Source: an uncultured Collinsella sp. (lineage in GTDB: Bacteria; Actinomycetota; Coriobacteriia; Coriobacteriales; Coriobacteriaceae). Taken from it: 64,000 nt of DNA. The position numbers and the translations under genes are program-made. Below are positions 15,038 through 24,583 of the stretch, one piece after another. Position 1 is the stretch's first letter. The number at the start of each line of letters is the position of its first letter. The notes under the pieces were generated by a model that saw only the letters and a list, made by a program, of their open reading frames with translations, did not search any database and was not told where the DNA came from. Location of the stretch: positions 62,001 to 126,000 of the forward strand of contig CABRHH010000004.1 in NCBI GenBank assembly GCA_902470695.1. Direction: 5' to 3'.

Positions 15038-17929
15038 ATGGCTAGTACGAACAAATACCTCAGTCACCTGTTGCAGAATACGGGAATAACCCCTGCTTGC
15101 AGTGAGGAGGAGCGCGCCGCGGCGGATGTCATCGCACGGGTTTTCGAGAACCACGGCTTTGCCCCCGAGGTGCAGGAGTTCAGCGCGAAGGGCACATCGA
15201 AGGTGGTGCAGGCGGCGCTGGGTATCGCGGTGTTTCTCGGTTCGGTGCTCATGGGCATCGGCGGCGCGCTGGGCGTCATCGGCATCTTGCTGGTGTTCGC
15301 GGTGGCGGTGCTGTTCGTGCTGGAGCGGACGGGCCATTCTGTGTTCTCGAGTATGGGACACGGCGGACTCAGCCAGAACGTTATCGCATATCACAAAGCT
15401 TCCGGCCCCCTCGCGTCCCCTCGCAACCGTCCGGTCGTCGTGATGGCCCACTATGATTCGCCGCGCGCCGACCTGCTTGCGCAGGATCCCTTTGCCGCAT
15501 ACCGTCCGATGCTGGTGAGGCTTCTGCCTTACGCCATGGTGGCGCCGGCGCTGATTGCCGTCCTGCGCGTACTGCCCCTGCCCGGTGCAATCAAGGTGCT
15601 GCTGTGGGTCGTGGCAATCGTTGCCGCGCTGATTCCGCTGGTGCTGGCGGTCGGCACGATAGCCAACCGGTTCGTTCTTCCCTATACGTCCGGTTCGGTG
15701 TGTAACAAGTCGTCGGTTGCCGCCATGCTGGGCGTGATGGATGCCGTGGCCCCGTACGAAGGGGACGATGAGTTCCCCGGCGATATGCCCGCCGATGAGT
15801 ATTTTGATCAGCAGCGCCAAATCGTGGAGGAGGCGCGCCGCGCCGCCGAGGCTGCGGCCGCGGAGGCGGCTGCCGCAGCCGCAGCCGAGGCTTCCTATCC
15901 GCATGAGGATGAGCAGGCCGAGGTTGCGCCCGAGGGTGCCGAGCCGCAGGACGAGGGGGTGTCCGCTCCAGCAGAATCCGGGGTTGACTACGTGAGCCCG
16001 TCTGAAACGGCGGCGGTGCCGACGCTTCCCTCGGCGACGGAAGACGACGCCTTCGGTGAATCGGATGCGTACTATGTGGAGCCCGCGGCCGATTCCATGG
16101 GGTCCACAACCGAGATGGCATCCCCTGTTCTCGAGATGGAGGGTATCGCGCCCGCGCAGGAGGAGGCCCCGGAGGCCTCCGATGTTGAGGACTCGGTCAT
16201 CGACGAGAGCGAGCTGCAGCCAGCCGACGCCGCCGATGAGGTCGAAGAAGGTCCGTTCGTGGTGAATCGCGAGGGCAATATCCGTTTCGGTGCCGATGCG
16301 GTGCGCACCCTCGGGATGCTGCCCGATTCCTGCAGCCTGGTGTACGAGGACGATGCACTCCTCACGCCTTCCACCAGTATGTCCGCAACCCGTGAGGTCG
16401 AGGCCGATCCGGAAGAGAGCATCGCGGCTGAGGAGCAGGTGATCGATCTGCCTGTTCGGGACGAGGTGGCTGACGAGCCGGTTGGGGAGGATGCGGTTGC
16501 TTCGGACGCTGCTGCGCCGCAGGCGGACCAAGAAGCCGCGCAACTGCCCGAAGGCATGGTAATCGATGCGCCCGTGGGCGCCGCGCCTGCCGCGGACGAT
16601 GTCATCGAGCTGCCTCCGATGGGCGTCTTCGACGATGATGCGAGCGTCTTTGCCGCACCGCTGCATGATGAGGTGGCGCCCGCCGAGGGCGTTGACGCAG
16701 GTGCTGCTGAGGCGGAGCATGCGGCTCCATCTGCGATTGACCAGCAGGCCGGAGCTGATGCTGTCGAGGATGCTGCTGTGGTGGCTGGGCAGCCTGCGCA
16801 GGAGGAGGTTTCCGAGGCCGCTGCCGATAAGGCCGTCCCGGTTGCATCAACGCAGGTGTTTGAGCCCGTTGCATCTCCTGCCGACGACCCCACGCGTACC
16901 ATGGCCATGCCTGCCCGTCCGGTCGAGACGGTCGATTCGCTGATGGCGGAGATCTCGCGCCCGACTCCCAGCAAGATCCCCGATCTGCCGAGTCCTGCCG
17001 CACCTGCGCCCGCACCTGCCGCTACGCCCAGCCGCTCGGCGTTGTTCGATCTTCCCGATCCCGTTGCGGGCGATCCGTTGGCATCGACGGCTCAGGGCGC
17101 CCCTCTTGCGAGTGCTCCCGCACAGAAGAAGCCGATGTTCTCCGTGGTTGATCAGCGTCAGGCCCCCGTTGCCGGCGTGAACACTCCATCCGTTCCCCCG
17201 GTGGCGCCCGCCTCTCCCGCCCCTGCCGCTCCAGCAGATGAGGAGGAGAAGCCGCGCCGCGGCTTGGGCCGCTTCTTCGGTCGTAAGAAGAAGCACAACG
17301 ACAGCATGAGCGACTGGCTCGGCGTCGATGAGGATTTCGACGCGAAGCAGTCCGGCAACGACATCGGCTCGTGGGATAACTTCGATGGCAACGACGGAGG
17401 CGATGGCTGGAAGGGCGGAGCCGCCGCATCCGAAGAGCTTTCTGAGGAGGAGTTGCGTGAGGCGGTGACGTCTCTGGGTGATGACGAGTTGCTGGGTCAT
17501 GACATCTGGTTTGTCGCGACCGGCGCCTCCGAGTATGACAACGCCGGCATCAAGGCCTTCTTGAAGAGCCATCGCGACAGGCTGCGCGGCGTGTTCTTTA
17601 TCAACCTCGAATGCGTGGGCGCCGGTGAGCTGGCAATGCTGTCCATGGAGGGCGATCAGCGCACCCTGAAGGGCGATCGGCGTATTGCCGGGTTGGTCTC
17701 CCGCGTCTCGTCTGATTTCCATCATGAAATCGGTAGCGTGGAGATGCCGCATGTGACAACCGATGCCCATGCCGCCATGAGCATGAGCTTGCGTTCGTTG
17801 AGCATCGCCGGCGTTGATGGCGCGAACCTGGCATTGTCGCACACCGAGGACGACCAGCCTTACAATGTGGATCCCGCCAACGTCGCGTACGTGGCCGATG
17901 TGGTGACCGAGGTCATTCGCAGGTCCTAA
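15038..17929 (+). CDS. M28-like zinc peptidase with membrane segments and a ~570-residue acidic insertion
   Basis: The 963-residue protein begins like an M28 aminopeptidase. MAHYDSPRADL at residues 136-146 carries the first zinc-ligand pair, with hydrophobic segments at about 57-97 and 160-207. The fold then breaks off near 240 and resumes near 815: FVATGASEYDNAGIKAF, the ligand strand NLECVGAGE and TTDAHAAMS. Between lies an Ala/Glu/Asp/Pro-rich, probably disordered stretch with a short basic patch (FGRKKKHN). The usual bridging aspartate of the GANDN loop appears replaced (VCNKSSVAAM), so catalytic competence is uncertain. Localisation at the membrane is inferred. Confidence 0.8.
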   Translation: MASTNKYLSHLLQNTGITPACSEEERAAADVIARVFENHGFAPEVQEFSAKGTSKVVQAALGIAVFLGSVLMGIGGALGVIGILLVFAVAVLFVLERTGHSVFSSMGHGGLSQNVIAYHKASGPLASPRNRPVVVMAHYDSPRADLLAQDPFAAYRPMLVRLLPYAMVAPALIAVLRVLPLPGAIKVLLWVVAIVAALIPLVLAVGTIANRFVLPYTSGSVCNKSSVAAMLGVMDAVAPYEGDDEFPGDMPADEYFDQQRQIVEEARRAAEAAAAEAAAAAAAEASYPHEDEQAEVAPEGAEPQDEGVSAPAESGVDYVSPSETAAVPTLPSATEDDAFGESDAYYVEPAADSMGSTTEMASPVLEMEGIAPAQEEAPEASDVEDSVIDESELQPADAADEVEEGPFVVNREGNIRFGADAVRTLGMLPDSCSLVYEDDALLTPSTSMSATREVEADPEESIAAEEQVIDLPVRDEVADEPVGEDAVASDAAAPQADQEAAQLPEGMVIDAPVGAAPAADDVIELPPMGVFDDDASVFAAPLHDEVAPAEGVDAGAAEAEHAAPSAIDQQAGADAVEDAAVVAGQPAQEEVSEAAADKAVPVASTQVFEPVASPADDPTRTMAMPARPVETVDSLMAEISRPTPSKIPDLPSPAAPAPAPAATPSRSALFDLPDPVAGDPLASTAQGAPLASAPAQKKPMFSVVDQRQAPVAGVNTPSVPPVAPASPAPAAPADEEEKPRRGLGRFFGRKKKHNDSMSDWLGVDEDFDAKQSGNDIGSWDNFDGNDGGDGWKGGAAASEELSEEELREAVTSLGDDELLGHDIWFVATGASEYDNAGIKAFLKSHRDRLRGVFFINLECVGAGELAMLSMEGDQRTLKGDRRIAGLVSRVSSDFHHEIGSVEMPHVTTDAHAAMSMSLRSLSIAGVDGANLALSHTEDDQPYNVDPANVAYVADVVTEVIRRS

Positions 17930-17956
17930 CAAGCCATGCAACCCGATTGAGACCAG

Positions 17957-17990
17957 GCGAGCCCGCAGGCGACAGCGTCTGCGGGCTCGC
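17957..17990. terminator. Bidirectional terminator between M28 peptidase and glutaredoxin genes
   Basis: A 12-bp GC-rich stem GCGAGCCCGCAG/CTGCGGGCTCGC with a 10-nt loop lies between convergent genes, 28 bp after the peptidase stop. Confidence 0.7.
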
Positions 17991-18085
17991 TTCATATAGG
18001 TATATGCTGGCCGAATCGGAAGAACATCGCTCGGTGTCGAATCCAGGGCCATGCCGCCTTGTCCCCGACGATTCATTTCGAGTCG

Positions 18086-18325
18086 TTAGGCAACATGCTC
18101 TTTCAGGTAGGCGATGATGTCGTCGGACTCATACATCGGCTTGCCGTCGATGAACAGACAGGGGACCTGCCTTTTGCCGCCAACTTCAACGAGCTTCTCG
18201 AGTGCGGAAGGGTCGGAAACGATGTCGCGCATGGGCAGTTCGATACCGGCGCGGTTCATGTAGTCGATAACTTTCAGGCAGAACGGACACGTGGGTTTAT
18301 AAAAGAGTTCGTATGTGCTCGCCAT
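18086..18325 (-). CDS. Glutaredoxin-like thiol-disulfide protein
   Basis: A 79-residue single-domain protein with the dithiol active site TCPFC at residues 12-16 and the cis-proline segment RQVPCLFIDG. Length and pattern match glutaredoxin/NrdH-type proteins. The window contains no glutathione synthesis gene, so its physiological electron donor is unknown. ATG 18325 has AAAGGATTACTC upstream. It is monocistronic and convergent with the peptidase gene. Confidence 0.9.
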   Translation of the reverse strand: MASTYELFYKPTCPFCLKVIDYMNRAGIELPMRDIVSDPSALEKLVEVGGKRQVPCLFIDGKPMYESDDIIAYLKEHVA

Positions 18326-18430
18326 GAGTAATCCTTTCGGTGTAGAGTGACGGTATATCTCGTGTACCCGTTCCCGAGAAAAAATGACAAAATAAGGGAA
18401 CGCACACAGCGCGTGTTACTGGGAGGGGCC

Positions 18431-18628
18431 GTGGGCGCGTTCATAAAGCGGCATTGGGTTGCCTATCTAATCGGTGTCGTCGCTGCCATCTTACTCGGCG
18501 TCGGCGCATCATATTATCTCGGCCAGCGCTGGTCGACGCCGGCAGATGTCCGTGCGGAGCGCATCGCCGATGAAAAGGCGCAGCGTGCTGAGCTTGATTC
18601 CATCGGGTCGCTTGATGGAAGCGACTAG
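18431..18628 (+). CDS. Small single-pass membrane protein, unknown
   Basis: From GTG 18431, preceded by GGGAGGGGCC, this encodes 65 residues. There is one membrane helix (about residues 8-28, AYLIGVVAAILLGVGASYYL) and a charged tail (ADVRAERIADEKAQRAEL). The frame is open further upstream to 18347, but the strong ribosome binding site supports the GTG. Its end overlaps the convergent sortase gene by 4 bp. No family recognised. Confidence 0.55.
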   Translation: MGAFIKRHWVAYLIGVVAAILLGVGASYYLGQRWSTPADVRAERIADEKAQRAELDSIGSLDGSD

Positions 18629-19341
18629 CGGACGAAGATGACAAGGGTACGATTTCGCCCGCCTCGGCGTGCGTCGGTGCATGTGATGAGTGTCATGACT
18701 TGTCGGGCTTCCGCCGCCATCTCCTTCCAGCTCGCCTGCTTGGCGGATGCCTCTTCAGCGAGCGCTTGAAGCCAAGGGGCGATATCCTCCTGCCGATTGA
18801 ATCGGTAACGCTGGATGCGCTCGTAGGTCTTGTCAACGCGCATCGCGCAAAACGGCCTAAATGAACGTTCGGCTCCGTCTTTCGGCAGCCAGCGGAGCGT
18901 TCCGAGGGTCTCAAAACGTTTCTGGTCGAATGCATCATGGAGTTCTGTGAACATCCCTCCCGTGAGGCTGAGATGATGCCCGAATATCATGACGTGGTCG
19001 CTATCTGCCGCTGCTCCTTGTTGGAGGTATGGACACCCGGCTTCGGATGACCTGCGCCAAAAATCATGGTTCAGGTAAAACCCTTGAGGGTCGGAGAGGC
19101 GCTGATACACGGTGGGGTAATCGATCGCGGTGTTCTCAACGCGGAGCCATCCGGCATAATCCGGGTTGATGTCATCCGCGCTATGCAGATCATCGTGGAC
19201 GTCCGTCACATCGATTCGTTGGTATGCCAGGTCGCTGGTCGTACGGGGCATCAGGAAGGCGACCAGGCAAACGAACGATATAACGGCGGCAAGAGGAAGG
19301 AGCAACCGTCCAAAACGTCTTCGTTGGGGATGTCGCGGCAC
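18625..19341 (-). CDS. Class B-like sortase
   Basis: The 238-residue transpeptidase has an N-terminal basic stretch and a membrane anchor (residues about 12-32), then a sortase fold with the catalytic histidine in MIFGHHLSLTGGMF, the catalytic cysteine in TLITCTDARRG and an arginine in RNRTLVIFVR. The spacing before TLITC matches class B enzymes. GTG 19341 is preceded by AAAGGAGCAACAC, a strong site; the frame extends to ATG 19446 but overlaps the upstream gene there. It lies 80 bp downstream of the CnaB protein, its likely substrate. Confidence 0.88.
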   Translation of the reverse strand: MPRHPQRRRFGRLLLPLAAVISFVCLVAFLMPRTTSDLAYQRIDVTDVHDDLHSADDINPDYAGWLRVENTAIDYPTVYQRLSDPQGFYLNHDFWRRSSEAGCPYLQQGAAADSDHVMIFGHHLSLTGGMFTELHDAFDQKRFETLGTLRWLPKDGAERSFRPFCAMRVDKTYERIQRYRFNRQEDIAPWLQALAEEASAKQASWKEMAAEARQVMTLITCTDARRGGRNRTLVIFVR

Positions 19342-19421
19342 GTGTTGCTCCTTTCCATCAGCTGGGGTAGGTGTCAAGTGCTTCGGGGCAGCATGCGCTC
19401 CATGCGCCCAACCTTCTGTTG

Positions 19422-22400
19422 CTACGTGCGCCGCCGCGAGAGGCACCGCGCTGCGGGATGGTGTGCGTGCCCGACGCCGCGCAGTCGGGGTTCCGCTGCT
19501 CGTATCCGTCGCTTCAGCGAAGGCTGCTTGACAGGCGATCGTTTCATCCCATTCCTGTAGCGACCATTGTGTCGGGGCTGCCGCATGAGCAGCACGGCTC
19601 CAACCGTCGCAACTGCGGCGAGTATGGCGAAGATACCGCTTGCGCCCGTTTGGTCGAGGGGGATTAGGAAGGTCTTCGGCGTCTGAACGACGCCGTCTGA
19701 GTCATGGTCCTCCAGGTTGTCTCCACCGCCGTTGCGGTAGAGGTCCACGCGTGCACCGTTTTCGAGCGTGGCACCAGCGTGGTAGGCATCGGTGACATGT
19801 AGGGTGAGGATGGCGGGAGCAAAGGCGTGGCTGGTGCCGGCGGGGGTTGAAACCTGTTCAAAGGGAATGAATTCCGGTACGCCATCTCCATCGGGGTCGA
19901 TGAGGTATCCGCCTCCATCGGCGCAGTCGTCGAGTTCCTGTTGCGTCATCTCGATGACCGATCCGTCGCCCCGTGTCACCAGGAGTGCATTCTGGTCCAT
20001 AAAGGTCGCTCCCTCGTGAGTGGATGCGATGTCGTTCAGGTCATCATGCTCGTGCTTGAGGTCCTCTCGGTCCCATCCGTCCGGTCGCGTGGTAAAACCC
20101 GCCTCAACCCGTCCGTACTCAAAGCGCACAGCGGTAACGGTTTCACCCTCTTCCAGCTGCAGGTCGTCTACATCGAGTCTGGTGCTCTCAGCTGCGCTGA
20201 CCTCCTTCTGCCACAGCTTCCAACCGGTATAGCTAACGGCTCTCCCGTCATCCCCTACGGTGTCCTGTGTGCTGGCGTCGTGCAGCCACGGGTTTTCATG
20301 TCCATCATCGAGCGTGGCGTTCGCCTTGGAGGGATCTTGATAGTCGGCGGGGGTGAGGTTCGTGCGGTACCACACATTGAGCAGGCCGTCGAAGTCCCGC
20401 GAGCCTTGCGGCGTGTCAACGTGGTCGAGTACCGCAAGACCCGCCTCGGCCCCGGCTATCTCATCGGTCACGGTAAACTCGTCGGTCCAGGTCGAGCTGG
20501 TTGACTGCATATCGATGCTGTACGAGAAGGTGCCGTCCTCAGAGGTTTTCACCTCAGCCCGATTCTCTCCATCTCCATTCGCCTCGGTCATGGCCGCCAC
20601 CGGGTCGGCGATCTCCTGCCGCTTGTCGATGCTCCCCTCGATCTCGATGGGTTCGTCGTACATCACGACCTGCTGCACCTCGCCCGTCTCGTATACGGTA
20701 AAGGTGATGGCATGGGTTTGGTCGTAGGAGTGGGGAGTCATGCGTTCGGTGAGGGTGTAGGTGCCGGGCATCAGCGTCTCGATGCGATGGGGCGTGATGT
20801 CCGACACCCATTCATCGAGTATGGTTCCTTCCGCGCCAGTCAAGATAAGATGTGCGCCGGCGAGCTCTTCCTCATTGGTGATATCGCGCTTGCTGATATC
20901 AACCTTCGTATAGTCGTTATGCACCGTCAAGCAATGCGCTGCACTCCCCTCGACCAGGCCATTTTCGTCCACGGTGAACGAATAGGTGGCGCCTTCGGGT
21001 ACGTAGCCGTCGGGGGCTTTCGTCTCCATGAGCTTCCACGCTCCCGCATCCAGATGGTCCACCTTGAACGCTCCGGTGTCATCGGTGGTGTGGCTTGTCG
21101 GATCTTTGGAACCACGCAGCAGGATAGGGAGCGTCTCAACAGTTCCGGTATGCAGCCGCGCATACGTTTTGCCCTCAATGCGAACGGACCCTACGTCCTT
21201 GCCGTCAACGGTGACGGTTGCCGGTCCGGTGAGGCCGGTGGCGACGTATGCCCGATTCTCTTCCTGCCAGACAAGCGGAACCTGCGCGTCGTCGCCCGAT
21301 AGCGTGAGAGACACCTCGTGGTCATCTTCGTCTGCACGGAGGGCGAACGCATGGGTTACCTCGTCATCTTGGGCAAGCGGGATCTCATCCTTTTGGTTCC
21401 ACAGTGCGAAGGTCGCCCCTTCAAGCGGCTCATCGCGCCCGGTGACGCGCTTGTTCACGTGCAGCTCCGTAGGTGCATTGCTCACGGAGACCTCAGCCAT
21501 GACCACCTCGGTATCCTGATCGGCGTAGCTCAGGGTAAAGGGATGAGGCGTGGTGTCCAGCGCATGCCCCTCAGGGGCTTTCGTCTCAACAAACGCATAG
21601 GAGGCCGTTCCGGTACCGAGAGGGAGCTTGCTCGTTGTGGCCTTCCCGTTCGTATCGGTGACAACGTGATCGACCACCTCGCCCGCCACGGCCTGCACGC
21701 TGCCATCGGGGCTCGCAATCTGCTCCTGCGCCACGACATCGAACTCGGCTCCGGCGAGCATGCTGCCATCACCAGCGCACGTCTTTATAAGATGGGCCTG
21801 ACCGGTGGCCTGCTCATTCGAAAACGCCACCACGGCAACGGGCCCCTGTTTACCGTCGATCTCCACCTTCTTCAAGGTTCCGTTCAGCAGGTACGGCGGC
21901 TGGGCGGCGCACTCCTCGATGTAGTACGTGCCGGGTATGAGCTTCTCGGGAAGCGTGACGGAACCGCTGCTGTCGGTGGTGAATTCGGTCAGCTCAACAT
22001 GGTTTGGGTACCACGCTTCCTGGGTGATGGGATTCTTATCTTTGTCGAGCAGGCGGAAGGTGAATCCTGCGAGGGGGACCGTCTGGTTGCTGGAGGTGTC
22101 CTTCTTAACGATCTGCAGCCGAGTGCCGGCGGTGGCGTTTTCGATGATGTACTTCAGGCGCACGCCATCGGCCATCTGGTCGGGTCCGATGGTGAAATCA
22201 TCCATCCGCTCATAGCCGTCGGGTACGGTGGAGGCAACCTCACGAACGGTGTAACCCTTCTGGTCATAGGGAATCGATCCCGAAACGCCGGTCGGCCGTG
22301 TGCCGTCGCCATACCAGGCGTCCGCAGGCGTTTGGGCGAATCCATATGTATCGGTGGTGAGGGTTGTCACCACGCGGTCGGTGCTGTTGCTCACGATCTC

Positions 22401-23636
22401 AAACTGCACGCCTTCTGCGGGCCAGCGCACCCCGCTTCCCTCGGAACTCGGGTCGTTCTTGAACTTCGCGATCTCAAGATCGAAGGCGATGACGTGCTCA
22501 GAGAAGTCCCGCTCAGGTTCAAGCGTAACAACCCCTTCCGAGTTGAGCGCATCGCCGCGCACATAGTACTCGTGCGGGGTGGTGTCGAGTTTGTAGCCGG
22601 CGGGTGCTTTCGTTTCGGTCACCACGATACGCCCCAGGGACAGGTTGTCGAACGTGAGCGTCCCTGCCTCATCGGTGGTTCCGGTATGGGCGACGCCGCG
22701 GGCGTCGACTGCTTTGTACTCCGCACCCGCAAGGGATGCGCCTGCCTGAGCCTGCCCGCCGGTCCCCGAGTCGCGCTTGACGATGCGCAGGGTCACACGC
22801 CCCGGGGTATCTGCAAGCGTGACGTCCATGGTGTCTTTGCCGGTCGTAAATGAAACGCGCTCGGGGTTCAGGGTGAATCCGGCGGGCGCCTTCGTCTCGA
22901 TGGCGTAGTAGCGCGTATTGGCCTTCAAGGTACAGCTTGCGCGTCCCGTATCATCGGTGGTGATGGTGGCCACCTTGCTTCCGGTGCTCTCCTCGAAGAT
23001 GTCGTATACGGCCCCAGCGTAGGCGTATTCTTGGTTGCCTTGGGTAAACGAGGCATCAGCCGATGTTTTGGAGAAGTTCACATGGACATCGACCGGCCAC
23101 TCGGGTGTGTAGACCTGCTGCCGTGGATAGCCGGGAACGTTGACGCCGTTGAACGGCGGCGCGTCCTGCGAGTGGACCAGTACGAAATACGTACCGTTAT
23201 CGTTTCTAGTGGCCGTGAACGGATAGGTGCCAGCTGCCGGCCACACATACCAGTTGTGATCGGGTTTTTGCAGCCAGTCCCGTTCATAGCAAAATGCCGG
23301 CAGCGTCTTCCCGTCGGGCATTGTGATGGTCTGCCCGGTAACAACCTGGGTTCCCGGCGGCGGGGCCGACACCGTGCACGTTCCGGTAATCAGCTCGCGT
23401 TCTTCGGAGGTGATCGCTTCATCGCCGTGGGCAACGCTCGATCCTGTAAGCGCCATAAACGGGCCCACAGACAACGCGGTAATCAAAAGCGCGGCGACGA
23501 TGCAGTTGGTGTTCATCGACATGCGAATCAACGGTCGACACACCCGCCGTGCACCCGTCATCCAACAGGTGGCGAGTCTCGGCCATGGCCGCACATCTCG
23601 ATGGCGTTGTGTTCTGCCTCGTGACCTCTTTCTCAT
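19422..23636 (-). CDS. Sortase-anchored multi-CnaB (SpaA-like) pilin or adhesin
   Basis: A 1404-residue secreted protein. A basic N-terminus precedes a signal peptide with its hydrophobic core at about residues 45-70. At least five CnaB/SpaA-type beta modules follow, seen by repeated boxes ETKAPAGF, ETKAPAGYKLDTTPHEYY, ETKAPEGHALDTTPHPF and ETKAPDGYVPEG; these usually carry Lys-Asn isopeptide bonds. The sorting signal is atypical: LDQTG near residues 1327-1331, a hydrophobic helix, then a basic tail of about 50 residues, far longer than normal. ATG 23636 has GGAGGGACCGGT upstream. The adjacent sortase presumably anchors or polymerises it. Confidence 0.9.
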   Translation of the reverse strand: MRKRSRGRTQRHRDVRPWPRLATCWMTGARRVCRPLIRMSMNTNCIVAALLITALSVGPFMALTGSSVAHGDEAITSEERELITGTCTVSAPPPGTQVVTGQTITMPDGKTLPAFCYERDWLQKPDHNWYVWPAAGTYPFTATRNDNGTYFVLVHSQDAPPFNGVNVPGYPRQQVYTPEWPVDVHVNFSKTSADASFTQGNQEYAYAGAVYDIFEESTGSKVATITTDDTGRASCTLKANTRYYAIETKAPAGFTLNPERVSFTTGKDTMDVTLADTPGRVTLRIVKRDSGTGGQAQAGASLAGAEYKAVDARGVAHTGTTDEAGTLTFDNLSLGRIVVTETKAPAGYKLDTTPHEYYVRGDALNSEGVVTLEPERDFSEHVIAFDLEIAKFKNDPSSEGSGVRWPAEGVQFEIVSNSTDRVVTTLTTDTYGFAQTPADAWYGDGTRPTGVSGSIPYDQKGYTVREVASTVPDGYERMDDFTIGPDQMADGVRLKYIIENATAGTRLQIVKKDTSSNQTVPLAGFTFRLLDKDKNPITQEAWYPNHVELTEFTTDSSGSVTLPEKLIPGTYYIEECAAQPPYLLNGTLKKVEIDGKQGPVAVVAFSNEQATGQAHLIKTCAGDGSMLAGAEFDVVAQEQIASPDGSVQAVAGEVVDHVVTDTNGKATTSKLPLGTGTASYAFVETKAPEGHALDTTPHPFTLSYADQDTEVVMAEVSVSNAPTELHVNKRVTGRDEPLEGATFALWNQKDEIPLAQDDEVTHAFALRADEDDHEVSLTLSGDDAQVPLVWQEENRAYVATGLTGPATVTVDGKDVGSVRIEGKTYARLHTGTVETLPILLRGSKDPTSHTTDDTGAFKVDHLDAGAWKLMETKAPDGYVPEGATYSFTVDENGLVEGSAAHCLTVHNDYTKVDISKRDITNEEELAGAHLILTGAEGTILDEWVSDITPHRIETLMPGTYTLTERMTPHSYDQTHAITFTVYETGEVQQVVMYDEPIEIEGSIDKRQEIADPVAAMTEANGDGENRAEVKTSEDGTFSYSIDMQSTSSTWTDEFTVTDEIAGAEAGLAVLDHVDTPQGSRDFDGLLNVWYRTNLTPADYQDPSKANATLDDGHENPWLHDASTQDTVGDDGRAVSYTGWKLWQKEVSAAESTRLDVDDLQLEEGETVTAVRFEYGRVEAGFTTRPDGWDREDLKHEHDDLNDIASTHEGATFMDQNALLVTRGDGSVIEMTQQELDDCADGGGYLIDPDGDGVPEFIPFEQVSTPAGTSHAFAPAILTLHVTDAYHAGATLENGARVDLYRNGGGDNLEDHDSDGVVQTPKTFLIPLDQTGASGIFAILAAVATVGAVLLMRQPRHNGRYRNGMKRSPVKQPSLKRRIRAAEPRLRGVGHAHHPAARCLSRRRT

Positions 23637-24046
23637 ACCGGTCCCTCCTCGCGGTCGATGCGCCGTGTAGCGCCCGCGCGGCCCAGCGCCGCCGGATACC
23701 TGAGCTTAGGGGCCGTATCTGGTATGAAATCCCGGGTGGTCGAACAAATAGCTTGCCGTTATCACGGTATGAGCTTGCCGGAATCTAAATTGGCAAGCTG
23801 AGGCAGGCCCCTTGCGTGTCGGCATACATGCGCTGTGCTGATTTCACGAGAGATATGCTCACGGACTCTCCACATAAGGCTGCATTCCGAGTGCCTCTCG
23901 CACGCCGCTGCGGCCACGTGAGACGTGTTGTGTGCATCGGGTTCAGCAGCCCTGTTGTTCTGTCGGGTGGTGCAAGAGTCGGACGCGGCGAAAGGAAATG
24001 AGCTGCCGCAAGTCCAATCGCACGCCCAAGGCGGCACGGGGCGCAG
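23637..24046. other. Intergenic region upstream of the pilin gene
   Basis: About 410 bp with no convincing gene. It holds an 8-bp perfect inverted repeat AGCTTGCC/GGCAAGCT at 23772-23799, which may be an operator or hairpin ahead of the pilin gene. No clear sigma-70 promoter was found. Confidence 0.5.
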
Positions 24047-24475
24047 CTACGCGTCGATGATGTGGTGCAGGATGGTATAGAGTTCGCGCGCCTCGTCGGG
24101 GGCAATATCAAAACAGGCCTGCATGCGCTCGGGAATGTCGCGCGCCTGGGCCTTGAGGTCAGTTCCCCGCTCGGTTACATACACCGTTACCACGCGCTCG
24201 TCGTCAGCGCCTCGGCGGCGTTCGATCAATCCGGATGCCTGGAGCCGTTTGAGAACCGGTGTCAGGGTCCCGCTGTCGAGATGCAAGCGTTTCCCAAGAG
24301 TTCCCACGCTGATGCCGTCGCGCTCCCACAGCACCAAAAGCACCAGGTACTGCGTATACGTAAGACCCAGGGGCCGCAGGAGGGGCGTGTAGGCGCCCAC
24401 CACCTTGCGCGCCGCTGCGTATAAAGGAAAGCAGAGTTGCTGGTCGAGCTTGAGACTGTCGTCGTGTTCGGGCAT
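24047..24475 (-). CDS. MarR-family regulator, OhrR-type peroxide sensor
   Basis: A 142-residue winged-helix protein. The segment LDQQLCFPLYAA near residues 9-20 matches the position of the redox-sensing cysteine of OhrR (family pattern LxxQLCFxLY), and the recognition region reads HLDSGTLTPVLKRLQASGLIERRRG, so it is probably a one-cysteine organic-hydroperoxide sensor. ATG 24475 has GAGG 9 bp upstream. It lies 108 bp downstream of a glutathione peroxidase gene on the same strand, and an OhrR-like box sits in that gene's promoter, suggesting it represses the operon. Confidence 0.88.
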   Translation of the reverse strand: MPEHDDSLKLDQQLCFPLYAAARKVVGAYTPLLRPLGLTYTQYLVLLVLWERDGISVGTLGKRLHLDSGTLTPVLKRLQASGLIERRRGADDERVVTVYVTERGTDLKAQARDIPERMQACFDIAPDEARELYTILHHIIDA

Positions 24476-24583
24476 GAAGTGGATCCTCGGTATAAAAGAG
24501 CTGGCGGTACGGCAACGGGACCGTACCGCCATGATAGCGTATGGGAATTGTTCGCAGCGTGAGGGGTTGAATTTCGACGGACG

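Noticed and set aside
14810..16720. A 636-codon open frame opposite the M28 peptidase gene
   Set aside because: It is the antisense shadow of a GC-rich gene. The sense strand has recognisable M28 motifs, while the antisense product is His/Arg/Gly-rich and has no ribosome binding site.
21318..22853. A 511-codon plus-strand frame inside the pilin region
   Set aside because: The minus-strand frame shows regular ETKAP(A/E/D)G repeats and a signal peptide, so this is a shadow.
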